Positions 17,399 through 26,411 of a DNA stretch of 64,000 nucleotides are shown here, one piece after another (position 1 is the first letter of the stretch; every line of letters starts with the position of its first letter). The notes beneath the pieces are model-generated. The model worked only from the letters and a program-made list of their open reading frames with translations. It did not search any database and was not told the DNA's origin. The translations under genes and the position numbers were made by a program. Location of the stretch: positions 310,001-374,000 of the forward strand of contig NZ_BAAAOK010000008.1 of NCBI RefSeq assembly GCF_039530285.1, read 5' to 3'. This DNA is from Actinomadura_C alba (GTDB lineage: Bacteria > Actinomycetota > Actinomycetes > Streptosporangiales > Streptosporangiaceae).

Positions 17399-18877
17399 TC
17401 AGAGCCGGCAGGTCGCGACGGGCACCGGCGCCACGATCGCGCGGGCCCGGTGCCGGCCGAGGTTCGCGCTCAGCCGGTGCTCCTCACCCTCGAGCCGGCC
17501 GGCGAAGTGCCCGAGCACGCAGGAACGATGCGGCTCCGGCAGGCCGCGCAGGGCCGGCACCGCGTCGGCCGAGAGCCCGCGCAAGTACGCGATGTCGATC
17601 TTGCCGCTCTGCTCGTACCGCGCGATGTTGCGCTCGGCGATGAAGCCGTCCGGATTCAGGGCGGCCAGCGCGATGAGCGCCGCGCCGCCGCTCGCCGCGA
17701 CGGCACGCGGCAGCCACGTGGCCCTGAGCCTGATCCCGGCGGCGGCGATGAGCACGATCACCAGGCCGAGCCACAGCTCGAACGCGTGCACCCACAGCCG
17801 CAGCCGCGTCCAGCCGTAGGCCTCCTCGTACAAATACAGCCGGCGCAGGGCGACCGCCACCACCACGAGCGTCAGCCCGCACAGCGCACCGAGCAGCGAT
17901 CTGACCACGGCCCGGTCGGCCGCGTCGCCGCGCGGGGCGAGCCGGACGGCGACCGCGACCACCACGACGACCAGTACGGTCACGAGAACGAGCTGGAAGA
18001 AGCCCTGCCGCGCGTACTCCGCGTAGCCGAGTCCGGTGGAGCGGAGCAGCCGGTCCTTGTCGGAGGCCAGCGCGACGGTGGCCTGCACCGCCGCGAAGGC
18101 GACGAACAGCAGGTTCAGTGCCAGGAGGGGAACCGCCCAGACCCACCGGGTTACGGGGCGGCCGGGCGGAGCGGCCGGCGCCGGTGGAGGCGCGAGCACC
18201 AGGAACACCGCCGCCAGGACGACGCCGGCGGTCGCGACGCAGGCCAGCGTCCTCCACAGGGCGCTTCCGTACGTGACCGATGGCACGAGGTGTCCGAGAA
18301 GATCGCGGAAGGCCGCGTCGGCGCCGGCGAACAGCGCGCCGAACAGGGCGACCAGCCCGATGGCGCTCAGCGCGGTGAGGGCGATCGGCCGCACCCGCGG
18401 CCCGCTCGATCCGACGGCCTCGCGGATCCCGGCGCCGGCCCAGGGCGGCATCCGTCCCGCCGCGAACGGCAGCGCCAGCCCGCCGGTCAGCAGATGGGTC
18501 CAGGTCCGTCCCCCGGCCAACGCGTACGAGGCCAGCGGCACCGCGAGCGCCACGCACAGCCCAGTGATCCACACGGCGTCCCGTACCGCCGCCATGCCCA
18601 CCAGGCACAGTGCCATCAGCGCCAGGGCGCCGCCCGCCAGGTCCACCCGGCCCGCGGCGCGGGCGGCGGGCAGCACCGCGAGGGCCACCGCCGCCGCTGT
18701 GATCACGATGTTGATCCCGAGCCCGCCGCCGAACACGTCGCCGAGCGCGATCGCTCCGGTCAGACCGGCGAGCAGTGCGCTCACCAGCACCCGGAGCGAG
18801 GCGGGCCGAGGTGGCGGCGGCCATTCCTCGAAGACCCGATCCAGCCGGTCGACGGACCGGTCGAGGTGCACCGTCAT
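17399..18877 (-). CDS. DUF4153/DUF4173-type multi-pass membrane protein
   Basis: Membrane protein of 492 residues with 11 or more hydrophobic segments, a soluble N-terminal head of about 30 residues and a soluble C-terminal tail of about 90. The YGWTRLRLWVHAFELW stretch and the NPDGFIAERNIARYE segment are typical of DUF4153/DUF4173 proteins. The biochemical role is unknown. Its ATG overlaps the stop of the histidine kinase by four bases, making it the third gene of a regulator-kinase-membrane protein operon. It may be a co-sensor or an output of that system (inference). Confidence 0.8.
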   Translation of the reverse strand: MTVHLDRSVDRLDRVFEEWPPPPRPASLRVLVSALLAGLTGAIALGDVFGGGLGINIVITAAAVALAVLPAARAAGRVDLAGGALALMALCLVGMAAVRDAVWITGLCVALAVPLASYALAGGRTWTHLLTGGLALPFAAGRMPPWAGAGIREAVGSSGPRVRPIALTALSAIGLVALFGALFAGADAAFRDLLGHLVPSVTYGSALWRTLACVATAGVVLAAVFLVLAPPPAPAAPPGRPVTRWVWAVPLLALNLLFVAFAAVQATVALASDKDRLLRSTGLGYAEYARQGFFQLVLVTVLVVVVVAVAVRLAPRGDAADRAVVRSLLGALCGLTLVVVAVALRRLYLYEEAYGWTRLRLWVHAFELWLGLVIVLIAAAGIRLRATWLPRAVAASGGAALIALAALNPDGFIAERNIARYEQSGKIDIAYLRGLSADAVPALRGLPEPHRSCVLGHFAGRLEGEEHRLSANLGRHRARAIVAPVPVATCRL

Positions 18878-19914
18878 GAAGTCCCTCCGGGAATCTGGAC
18901 GCGAATGCGGCAGCCGTACGGCGAGTCCACGACGGCGATCCGGCCGCCGTGCAGCTCCACCACCCACTTGACGATCGCCAGGCCGAGGCCCGTCCCGCCG
19001 TCCGGCGCGGTCGCCGTCACGCCCCGGGTGAACCGCTCGAACACGCGAGCGCGCTCGGCGGGCGGGATGCCGGGTCCCTCGTCGGCGACCTCGAGCACCA
19101 GGCCGTGGTCGGGCCGGCCGTCCTGTGCCGGACGGGCCAGGACGCTCACGACACCGCCGGGCGGGCTGTGCCGAACCGCGTTGTCGAGCAGATTGGCCAG
19201 CACCTGGTGGAGCCGGTCGCGGTCGGCCACCACGGTGAGCCCCGACGGCACGTCGAGGACGAATCGCCCCTCCGGATGGCCGGCCCGGATCTCGCTGACG
19301 ACCTCGGAGACGAAGAGGTCGGCACTGAACGGCATCAGGTCCAGCGGGACCGCGCCGGCGTCCACCCTGGACAGGTCGAGGAGCTGGGTCACCAGACGGC
19401 CGAGCCGCTCGGTCTGGCCCAGGGCGGACTCGATCACCTCGGGGGTCGCGGGAGTGACCCCGTCGGCCACGTTCTCCAGCACAGCCCGCAGCGCGCTGAT
19501 CGGCGTGCGCAGCTCGTGCGAGACGTTCGCGACGAACTCGCGGCGCTGCCGGTCCACGGCGGCCAGGTCGGCCGCCATCCGGTTGAACGCCAGGGCCAGC
19601 TCGCCGACCTCGTCGCGGGAGGTCGACCGCACCCGCCGGCTGTAGTCCCCCCGTGCCATCGCGCGGGCCGCCGAGGTCATCTCGCGCAGGGGCGCGGTCA
19701 TCCCGTGCGCCAGCAGCTGGGTGACCCCGAGCGAGATCAGCACCCCGACCGGCAGCGTGTGACGCGCGCGGAACCCCAGGTAGTAGCCCCAGAGAACGAT
19801 GAGGACGGCGACGACCGCGGTGCCCATCGAGACCGCACCCAGCTTGATCTTGATCGAGCGCAGCGGGTCGAGCGGACGGGGCACCTTGCTCCACAGCCTG
19901 TGGACGGCGGTCAC
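18874..19914 (-). CDS. Two-component sensor histidine kinase
   Basis: Sensor kinase of 346 residues. Two hydrophobic segments lie in the first 75 residues (VVAVLIVLWGYYLGF and VGVLISLGVTQLLA), with almost no extracytoplasmic loop. HAMP follows, then the H box ANVSHELRTPISAL, N box LANLLDNAVRHS, G1 EVADEGPGIP and G2 GGTGLGLAIVKW. The minimal loop suggests that the signal is sensed within the membrane or passed from the DUF4153 protein. The GTG at 19912-19914 overlaps the response regulator stop by four bases, a firm start. Confidence 0.92.
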   Translation of the reverse strand: MTAVHRLWSKVPRPLDPLRSIKIKLGAVSMGTAVVAVLIVLWGYYLGFRARHTLPVGVLISLGVTQLLAHGMTAPLREMTSAARAMARGDYSRRVRSTSRDEVGELALAFNRMAADLAAVDRQRREFVANVSHELRTPISALRAVLENVADGVTPATPEVIESALGQTERLGRLVTQLLDLSRVDAGAVPLDLMPFSADLFVSEVVSEIRAGHPEGRFVLDVPSGLTVVADRDRLHQVLANLLDNAVRHSPPGGVVSVLARPAQDGRPDHGLVLEVADEGPGIPPAERARVFERFTRGVTATAPDGGTGLGLAIVKWVVELHGGRIAVVDSPYGCRIRVQIPGGTS

Positions 19915-20588
19915 GCGGTCACCTCGAGGGAGTAGCCGACGCCGTGCACCGTGCGGATGACATCGGCTCCCAGCTTGCGGCGTAGCGCCTTGATGTGGCT
20001 GTCGACCACCCGCGTCCCCGACGCGTCGGCCCAGTCCCACACCTGTTCCAGCAGGACCGCCCGGGTGAGCACTGTCCTCGGGTGGCGCGCCAGGCAGTCG
20101 AGCAGGTCGAACTCCGTCGGCGTCAGCCGGACCTCGCGACCGTCGCACCGGACCCGCCGGGCCGCCCGGTCGATCTCCAGTGGCCCGGTACGCAGGGTCT
20201 CGTCGGCCGATCGCACCGTGCGGTCCACCCTGCGCAGCAGCGCCCGCACCCGCGCCACGAGCTCCCGCATGCTGAAGGGCTTGGTCACGTAGTCGTCGGC
20301 GCCCACACCGAGCCCGACGAGCAGATCGGTCTCGTCGTCGCGGGCGGTCAGCATGAGGATGGGCACCGGCCGCTCCGCCTGCACCCGGCGGCAGACCTCG
20401 AGCCCGTCGAACCCCGGCAGCATGACGTCGAGAACGATGAGATCCGGCCGGAACGTGCGGGCCAGCTCGACCGCCGCAGGTCCGTCACCGGCGATCTCCA
20501 CCGTGAAGTCCTCGGCGGACAGCCGCGCGGCGACCGCCTGCGCGATCATGGGCTCGTCCTCGACCACCAGTACGCGTTGCCGTGTCAC
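19911..20588 (-). CDS. OmpR-family response regulator
   Basis: Response regulator of 225 residues. The receiver has EDEP near the N-terminus, phosphoacceptor Asp in VLDVMLP, Thr in MLTARDDE and Lys in VTKPF; the winged-helix output domain ends IRTVHGVGYSLEV. The GTG at 20586-20588 has AAGG upstream; the frame extends further without support. It is first gene of a three-gene coupled operon (regulator, kinase, membrane protein). Confidence 0.93.
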   Translation of the reverse strand: MTRQRVLVVEDEPMIAQAVAARLSAEDFTVEIAGDGPAAVELARTFRPDLIVLDVMLPGFDGLEVCRRVQAERPVPILMLTARDDETDLLVGLGVGADDYVTKPFSMRELVARVRALLRRVDRTVRSADETLRTGPLEIDRAARRVRCDGREVRLTPTEFDLLDCLARHPRTVLTRAVLLEQVWDWADASGTRVVDSHIKALRRKLGADVIRTVHGVGYSLEVTA

Positions 20589-20687
20589 GGGAATGACCTT
20601 AAGAGCACGGTGCGGGCGTTTCGCGAAGCACATGTGGTGACTCTGTGAAGATCGCGGCCGGTCCCGCGGCCGGCGGGCGCCCTCGCG

Positions 20688-21701
20688 TCAGGTGTCGGCC
20701 CCCGGGCCGTGCGGGCCGTGCAGCTCGACTGCGGCCAGCCCCGTCGCCGTGCCCGTCTCGCCGACGGTCAAGTGCAGGACCTGGAAGTCGCCCTTGCGCA
20801 GCCTCGTCGGCTCCCCGGCGTCCGCCCCGATCTCCTCGGCTGTACGCTCCGGGGTCTCCCCCGCCGTCCGACCGCCGTACGCCGCGCAAATCTCGGCGAA
20901 CAGGGCGGGAGCGATCTCACCGTGCGTGCACACGACGGCGCGGACCGGTTCCGCGACGATCTCGGCGATGCGGGCCCGGGCCCGGCCGAGGTCGGTCTGG
21001 TCGATGGTGAAGGCGAGGTCGGTGGTCACGCTGGTCCGGTCGAGCAGCGCGTACGGGATGAGCGTGTCCACGCACCGTGCCGTCGCGGAGCTGATCGATC
21101 GGACCGGCTCGTACGCGGACAGGAGGTGGGCGAGTTCGCGCGCGTCGGCCCGGCCACGGGGATCGAGAGGGCGCAGGGCGTCGAGGTCGCGCCAGTCGTG
21201 GCGTTCGCCCGCCGACGCGTGCCGCAAGACGATCACTGCGGTGGTCCGGAACGGCCCCGCGGCGAAGGTCCGCAGCAGCTCGACGTCCCGCTGGTGACTC
21301 AGCCGCCCCTCCGCCTCGGCCGGCGCGAGCCACTCGATCCGGTCGACCTCGTCGCCCGGGACGAACCCCCGACCGCCCCCCGGGTACGTCCCCGTGCGGT
21401 CGTCCCGGGCCGTCGCGGCCCAGTAGTCGACCTGTTTGGGCCGGCCGGCGACCTCGTAGAACTGCGGCGGCAGCGGGCGGCCGAGCCGTGGCGTGATGCC
21501 CGTCTCCTCGGCCACCTCGCGCACGGCGGCGCGCAGGACATGCTCGCCCTTGTCGAGCTTGCCCTTCGGGAAGGTCCAGTCGTCGTACTTCGGGCGATGG
21601 ATCAGCGCGACCTCCGCGCCCGCGTCGCCTTCGCGCCACAGCACGGCCCCCGCGGCCCGGATCAGATCGTCGGTGATCGCCGTCTCCACGGGCTCGAACA
21701 C
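20688..21701 (-). CDS. mutT1: MutT1-like Nudix hydrolase with histidine phosphatase domain
   Basis: Two-domain protein of 337 residues. An N-terminal Nudix domain has a complete Nudix box at about 47-69 (GKLDKGE followed by REVAEETGI). A C-terminal histidine phosphatase domain has the RHA motif (Arg160, His161) and a second His in VVCTHGE. Mycobacterial MutT1 has the same architecture and clears 8-oxo-dGTP and diadenosine polyphosphates. The gene lies 22 bases after ppk1 on the same strand; in Mycobacterium tuberculosis mutT1 and ppk1 are also adjacent. The GTG start at 21699-21701 is tentative because no ribosome site is seen. Confidence 0.88.
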   Translation of the reverse strand: MFEPVETAITDDLIRAAGAVLWREGDAGAEVALIHRPKYDDWTFPKGKLDKGEHVLRAAVREVAEETGITPRLGRPLPPQFYEVAGRPKQVDYWAATARDDRTGTYPGGGRGFVPGDEVDRIEWLAPAEAEGRLSHQRDVELLRTFAAGPFRTTAVIVLRHASAGERHDWRDLDALRPLDPRGRADARELAHLLSAYEPVRSISSATARCVDTLIPYALLDRTSVTTDLAFTIDQTDLGRARARIAEIVAEPVRAVVCTHGEIAPALFAEICAAYGGRTAGETPERTAEEIGADAGEPTRLRKGDFQVLHLTVGETGTATGLAAVELHGPHGPGADT

Positions 21702-21723
21702 TTCGTACGGCCGGCGGACCGGT

Positions 21724-23787
21724 TCACCGGCGGGTTCCCATCAGATGGTGCTGGATGTCCAGCAACGGCTTTTCGCCATCGACGGATCGCCGGGTCCAGC
21801 CACCGTCGCCGTCCAGCCACCAGCTGGCGGTGCCCTCGTCCATCGCCCGGTCGAGGAGTTCGATCAGATGGTCGCGATGCCGGCGATCCTTGACCCGTAC
21901 CAGCGCCTCCACGCGCCGGTCCAGGTTGCGGTGCATGAGGTCGGCGCTGCCGAGCCACACCTCCGCATCACCACCGCAGTCGAACACGAACACCCGGGAG
22001 TGCTCAAGGAACCTGCCGAGGATGCTCCGGACCCGGATCGTCTCCGACAGCCCGGGCACACCGGGCCGCAGCGCGCAGATCCCGCGGACCCAGATGTCGA
22101 TGGGGACCCCGACCCGCGAAGCGCGGTACAACGCGTCGATGATCACCTCGTCGACCAGCGAGTTGCACTTGAACCGGATGTGGGCGGGCCGGCCGGCCAG
22201 GTGATGCTCGGCCTCCCGCTCGATCCGCAGCACCAGTCCGGAGCGCAGTGTGTGCGGGGCGACCAGCAGCTGGCGGTACGGGATCTGCCTGGAGTGCCCG
22301 GTCAGGTGGTTGAACAGGTCGGTGACGTCCTCGGCGACCTCGGGATCCGCGGTGAGCAGCCCGAAGTCCTCATAGATCCGGGCGGTCTTGGGGTGGTAGT
22401 TGCCGGTGCCGATGTGGCAATAGCGCCGGAGCCGCCCGTTCTCCTGCCGTACGACCAGGGCCAGCTTGCAGTGCGTCTTGAGGCCGACGAACCCGTAGAC
22501 GACGTGGCAGCCGGCGTGCTCGAGCTTGCGCGCCCAGCTGATGTTGGCATGCTCGTCGAAGCGCGCCTTCAGTTCGACCACGACGACCACCTGCTTGCCC
22601 GCCTCGGCCGCGCCGATGAGCGCGTCCACGATCGGCGAGTCGCCACTGGTGCGGTACAGCGTCTGCTTGATCGCGAGCACCTGCGGGTCGTTCGCCGCCA
22701 CCTCGATGAGCCGCTGGACGCTCGTGGTGAAGGAGTCGTACGGGTGGTGCACGAGGACGTCGCGTTCCTCGAGCGCCGAGAGCATGTCGGCGTCCCGCGG
22801 CAGCGCCGTCTTCGACGTCACGAAGGGCGGATACTTCAGCTCGGGCCGGTCATGGTCGGCGATCGCGTTCATGGCGGCCAGGTCCAGCGGGCCCGGTACC
22901 CGGTAGACCTCGCGCTCCTCGATGTCGAGCCCGGCCGTCAGGAGGTCGAGTACCTCGGGCGAGATGGTGTCCTCCACCTCGAGCCGCACCACCGGCCCGA
23001 ACCTGCGGCGCAGCAGCTCGCGCTCCAGCGCCTGGAGCAGGTCCTCGGTGATGTCCTCGTCGACTTCCAGGTCCTCGTTGCGGGTGACCCGGAAGGCGTG
23101 GCACTCCAGCACCTCCATGCCGGTGAACAGCTCCGAGAGCTGAGCCGCGATCACGTCTTCGAGCGGGGTGAACCGGCCCGGCGCCGACTCGATGAAGCGC
23201 GGAAGCACCGGCGGCACCTTCACGCGGGCGAACAGCCGCTCTCCGGTGCCCGGGTCGGCCACGATCACCGCGAGGTTGAGGGAGAGACCCGAGATGTACG
23301 GGAACGGGTGTGCGGAGTCGACCGCGAGCGGGGTGAGCACCGGGTAGATCCGTTCGCGGAAGAGCCGCCGCAGGCTCTTCTGCTCATCGTCGCCGAGATC
23401 GTCCCATCGCAGCACGTCGATGCCCTGCTTACCCAGCTCCGGGGAGATCTGATCTCGATAGCAGGCCGCGTGCTCGAGCATCAGCTTGTGCGCGAGCTGG
23501 GTCGTGCTCTCCAGCGACTCCCACGGCTGGCGGCCGCTGGCCGACTGGACGGCGAGGCCGGTGGCCATGCGCCGGATCAGCCCGGCCACACGGACCATGA
23601 AGAACTCGTCGAGGTTGCTGGCGAAGATCGAAAGAAACCGGACCCGTTCGAGCAGTGGCTGGGTCTGGTCCTGGGCGAGCTGCAACACCCGCTCGTTGAA
23701 CCTCAGCCAGCTCTCTTCGCGGTCGAGAAATCGGTTGTCGGGGAGCACGTCCTCGGTGGTCGGGGCATGTCCGGAATCGATACCCAT
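21724..23787 (-). CDS. ppk1: Polyphosphate kinase 1
   Basis: Polyphosphate kinase of 687 residues, full length for the family. It reversibly polymerises the ATP gamma phosphate into polyphosphate. N, head and two phospholipase-D-like C-terminal domains are recognisable: FLDREESWLRFNERVL at the N-terminus, KQTLYRTSGDSPIV, the catalytic histidine near residue 439 in GLKTHCKLA, and RRYCHIGTGNYHPKTAR. The ATG at 23785-23787 is chosen from the family's usual N-terminus; the ribosome site is weak. It is divergent from birA. The downstream mutT1 may be co-transcribed. Confidence 0.95.
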   Translation of the reverse strand: MGIDSGHAPTTEDVLPDNRFLDREESWLRFNERVLQLAQDQTQPLLERVRFLSIFASNLDEFFMVRVAGLIRRMATGLAVQSASGRQPWESLESTTQLAHKLMLEHAACYRDQISPELGKQGIDVLRWDDLGDDEQKSLRRLFRERIYPVLTPLAVDSAHPFPYISGLSLNLAVIVADPGTGERLFARVKVPPVLPRFIESAPGRFTPLEDVIAAQLSELFTGMEVLECHAFRVTRNEDLEVDEDITEDLLQALERELLRRRFGPVVRLEVEDTISPEVLDLLTAGLDIEEREVYRVPGPLDLAAMNAIADHDRPELKYPPFVTSKTALPRDADMLSALEERDVLVHHPYDSFTTSVQRLIEVAANDPQVLAIKQTLYRTSGDSPIVDALIGAAEAGKQVVVVVELKARFDEHANISWARKLEHAGCHVVYGFVGLKTHCKLALVVRQENGRLRRYCHIGTGNYHPKTARIYEDFGLLTADPEVAEDVTDLFNHLTGHSRQIPYRQLLVAPHTLRSGLVLRIEREAEHHLAGRPAHIRFKCNSLVDEVIIDALYRASRVGVPIDIWVRGICALRPGVPGLSETIRVRSILGRFLEHSRVFVFDCGGDAEVWLGSADLMHRNLDRRVEALVRVKDRRHRDHLIELLDRAMDEGTASWWLDGDGGWTRRSVDGEKPLLDIQHHLMGTRR

Positions 23788-23882
23788 ATCCCAATGATCC
23801 CCGATAAAGGTAAACAAAACTACAACGGGTCCTGGCGATACCTCGCCGCCGGCACCGGACGCCGATGGGATTGGATGAGGGG

Positions 23883-24800
23883 GTGAACACATCGCCGTAC
23901 GGGGACCTGACCAGGCCGCCACTGAGCGAGAAGGCCCTGCGCCGCGCCCTGGTGCGGCCGGGCTCACTGTGGCAGGACGTCCAGGTGGTACCGGAGACCG
24001 GGTCGACCAACGCCGACCTCGCCAGAGCCGCCGAGCAAGGTGCCGCCGAGGGCACCGTCATGGTGGCGGAGGAGCAGACGGCCGGCCGGGGCCGGCTGGG
24101 CCGGCAGTGGGCGGCGCCGGCGCGATCCGCACTGACCTTCTCCGTGCTGCTGCGTCCCACCACGCCCGTCGCGCGGCAGGGATGGCTGCCCCTGCTGACC
24201 GGGGTGGCGGTCGTGTCGGCCGTCCGCCGGATGACCGCGCGCGCCCTGGCGGGGGACTTCGGCGAGGCGACCGGCGAGCAGGCGATCGACGCCCGGTTGA
24301 AATGGCCCAATGACGTCATGGTCGGCGAACGCAAGCTGGCCGGGATCCTCGCCGAGCGAGCCGATCATGCCGTCATCATGGGCGTGGGCCTCAACGTGAG
24401 CCTGCGGGCCCATGAGCTGCCGGTGGGCACGGCCACCTCACTGGCGCTGGAGAACGCCGCCCTCACCGACCGTGAGCCGCTGCTGAGGGCGATCCTGCGC
24501 GAGCTGGAGAGCTGGTACGCGGCCTGGCAGGCCGTCGGCGGAGATCCCGATGCGGACGGCCCCGGCGGCTATCCGGACGTGACGGGGATCCCGGCCGGCG
24601 ATCGCGGCGGCCTGCGGGGCACGTATCGCGCGCTGTGCGGCACACTGGGCCGCAAGGTGCGGGTCGACCTGCCGGCGGGCGAGACGGCCACCGGAACGGC
24701 CCACGACATAGACGCGGCGGGCCGCCTGCTGGTCGGCACCGCCGACGGTGAACGGGCGCTCAGCGCCGGTGACGTGGTGCACGTGCGCCCCGGCACCTGA
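23883..24800 (+). CDS. birA: Biotin--[acetyl-CoA-carboxylase] ligase
   Basis: Biotin protein ligase of 305 residues without an N-terminal DNA-binding domain (class I). It activates biotin with ATP and attaches it to biotin carboxyl carrier lysines. Motifs are ETGSTN, the nucleotide loop GRGRLGRQW, LKWPNDVMV and KLAGIL; a small SH3-like C-terminal domain follows. The likely substrate is the BCCP domain of the alpha subunit at 58973-60721. The GTG at 23883 is preceded by GATGAGG; the ATG at 23865 is an alternative, so the first six residues are uncertain. Confidence 0.92.
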   Translation: MNTSPYGDLTRPPLSEKALRRALVRPGSLWQDVQVVPETGSTNADLARAAEQGAAEGTVMVAEEQTAGRGRLGRQWAAPARSALTFSVLLRPTTPVARQGWLPLLTGVAVVSAVRRMTARALAGDFGEATGEQAIDARLKWPNDVMVGERKLAGILAERADHAVIMGVGLNVSLRAHELPVGTATSLALENAALTDREPLLRAILRELESWYAAWQAVGGDPDADGPGGYPDVTGIPAGDRGGLRGTYRALCGTLGRKVRVDLPAGETATGTAHDIDAAGRLLVGTADGERALSAGDVVHVRPGT

Positions 24801-24854
24801 AGCGTTTGTGCGGTCGATCACCTACGGGACGTTGTTTCTGCCACGATATGCGCT

Positions 24855-25361
24855 ATGGGGCTACCTGAGCAGCCAACGGCTGACGAGCGGGTCATCCTGA
24901 GCGACCACCCGCACTGGACGACGTTGATCCGAACGATCTTCCTGCTGATCGTCACAGTGGTGGCGGCCGGCATCGCGATCTACTTCGTGCCCGACTCGGA
25001 CGTCGAGGGGCAGGTGCGGCTCGGCATCGTCGGCGTGGCCGTGCTCGTCGCGCTCGTCGTCTCGGTCGTGCCGTTCCTGCGCTGGTTCGCCACCCGCTAC
25101 GAACTGACGGAACAGGGCCTGGTGATCCGCGAGGGCATCCTCTCCCGCTCGGTGCGGACCATCCCCATCGGACGGGTCAACGACGCGTCCCACTCACAGC
25201 GGCTGATCGAGCGGATGCTCGGCAAGGGCACGCTGACCGTGGAGTCCGGGGGCGAGCGCGGCCGGCTCGTGCTCAAGAACGTCCCGGACGTCGACAACTG
25301 GCATCAGCAGATCTACCGGCTCATCGACGACATGGCCGACGGGGTGAGGGACGGCCGCTAG
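24855..25361 (+). CDS. PH domain membrane protein
   Basis: Protein of 168 residues with two membrane helices (about 26-46 and 56-76) followed by a bacterial PH-like (YdbS/bPH2-type) domain: RYELTEQGLVIREGILSRSVRTIP then IGRVNDASHSQRLIERMLG with TLTVESGG and ILKN-like strands. Such proteins are common in actinobacteria; the function is unknown. Start is the ATG at 24855, giving MGLPEQPTADERV. It follows birA by 54 bases and may share a transcript with it and with the cyclase downstream. Confidence 0.82.
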   Translation: MGLPEQPTADERVILSDHPHWTTLIRTIFLLIVTVVAAGIAIYFVPDSDVEGQVRLGIVGVAVLVALVVSVVPFLRWFATRYELTEQGLVIREGILSRSVRTIPIGRVNDASHSQRLIERMLGKGTLTVESGGERGRLVLKNVPDVDNWHQQIYRLIDDMADGVRDGR

Positions 25362-25388
25362 CCGCTCCTGCCGGTCGAAGGATGAAAC

Positions 25389-26387
25389 ATGTCTGATCAG
25401 GGCCCGGACTCCAGACAGATCGAAGAGCTCCTGCTCGGCGGCGAGCTCCGCTACACGCGTGTCGACGTCCAGCGGATCACCGGTGTGTCGAGCGAGTTCA
25501 CCCACCGGCTGTGGCGCGCCTTCGGCTACCCCCACATGGCCGACGACACGGTCGCGTTCACCGAACGGGACGTCGCCGCGCTGCTCCGGATCCAGCGGCT
25601 GATGAAGGAGGACGTCCTCGATGACGAGGACGTCCTCCGCATGGTTCGGGCCGTTGGGCAGACCATGACGAAGCTGGCCGAGTGGCAGGTCGATGTACTG
25701 ACCAGCAAGCTCACCGGCGACTCCGCGGAACCGCCCACCGTCGAGTCGGTCGAGCAGATCATTGAGCTGGCCGAGAAGCACATCGCCGACTTCGAGCCGC
25801 TGATCGTGCACGCGTGGCGCCGCCAGCTGGCGGCCGCCGGGACCCGTGCGATGGCCATGGCCGCCAACGACAGGGACGTGATACCGGCTCGCACCGAGGC
25901 CACCATCGGGTTCGCCGACATGGTGTCGTTCACGCAGATGAGCCGCGAGCTCGGTGAGATGGAACTGGCCCGGGTCGTGGAACGGTTCGAGGAGACCGCC
26001 TCCGACGTCGTCGCCGCGAACGGCGGCCGGCTGGTGAAGAGCCTCGGCGACGAGGTGCTCTTCAGCGCCGACTCGCCCCAGGCCGGCGCCGAGATCGCCC
26101 TGTCCATCGCTGAGACGATCAAGGATGAGACCGAGGTGCCCGACGTGCGGGTGGGAGTCGCGTACGGCCCCGTCCTGCCGCTCATGGGCGACGTCTTCGG
26201 GACCACCGTCAACCTGGCGGCGAGGCTGACCTCGATCGCCCGCCCCGGCGCGGTCGTGATCGATGACGGGCTGGCCGCCGAGCTCGAGCACTCCCGCGCC
26301 TTCGAGATCACCCGGATCGTCCGCCGGCCGGCCCGCGGCCTCGGCATCATCCAGCCGTACGTGCTGAGACGCCGCGTCAGATACTGA
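25389..26387 (+). CDS. Class III adenylate/guanylate cyclase
   Basis: Predicted nucleotide cyclase of 332 residues. The C-terminal catalytic domain (about 160-330) has both metal aspartates (GFADMVSFT and SLGDEVLF), the substrate-defining Lys (LVKSLGD) and Asp (GDVFG), and the transition-state Asn and Arg (VNLAARL). The N-terminal 150 residues are helical and without membrane segments, an arrangement like the regulated mycobacterial cyclase Rv1264. The lysine and aspartate at the specificity positions favour ATP, so the product is probably cAMP. AAGGAT before the ATG at 25389 supports the start. Confidence 0.9.
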   Translation: MSDQGPDSRQIEELLLGGELRYTRVDVQRITGVSSEFTHRLWRAFGYPHMADDTVAFTERDVAALLRIQRLMKEDVLDDEDVLRMVRAVGQTMTKLAEWQVDVLTSKLTGDSAEPPTVESVEQIIELAEKHIADFEPLIVHAWRRQLAAAGTRAMAMAANDRDVIPARTEATIGFADMVSFTQMSRELGEMELARVVERFEETASDVVAANGGRLVKSLGDEVLFSADSPQAGAEIALSIAETIKDETEVPDVRVGVAYGPVLPLMGDVFGTTVNLAARLTSIARPGAVVIDDGLAAELEHSRAFEITRIVRRPARGLGIIQPYVLRRRVRY

Positions 26388-26398
26388 TCACCCCGGTC

Positions 26399-26404
26399 TA
26401 GAGT
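26399..26404 (+). promoter_or_regulatory. Candidate leaderless promoter -10 element
   Basis: TAGAGT followed by seven bases and the ATG of the enoyl-CoA hydratase gene. There is no ribosome site between them. Confidence 0.45.
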
Positions 26405-26411
26405 GCTCCTC

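Noticed and set aside
23788..23830. PHO box before ppk1
   Set aside because: A single GTTTACC on the minus strand with a poor second copy; too weak to call.
21493..23886. Plus-strand open frame of almost 800 codons
   Set aside because: Shadow of ppk1 and mutT1, caused by high third-position GC. No recognisable domain.
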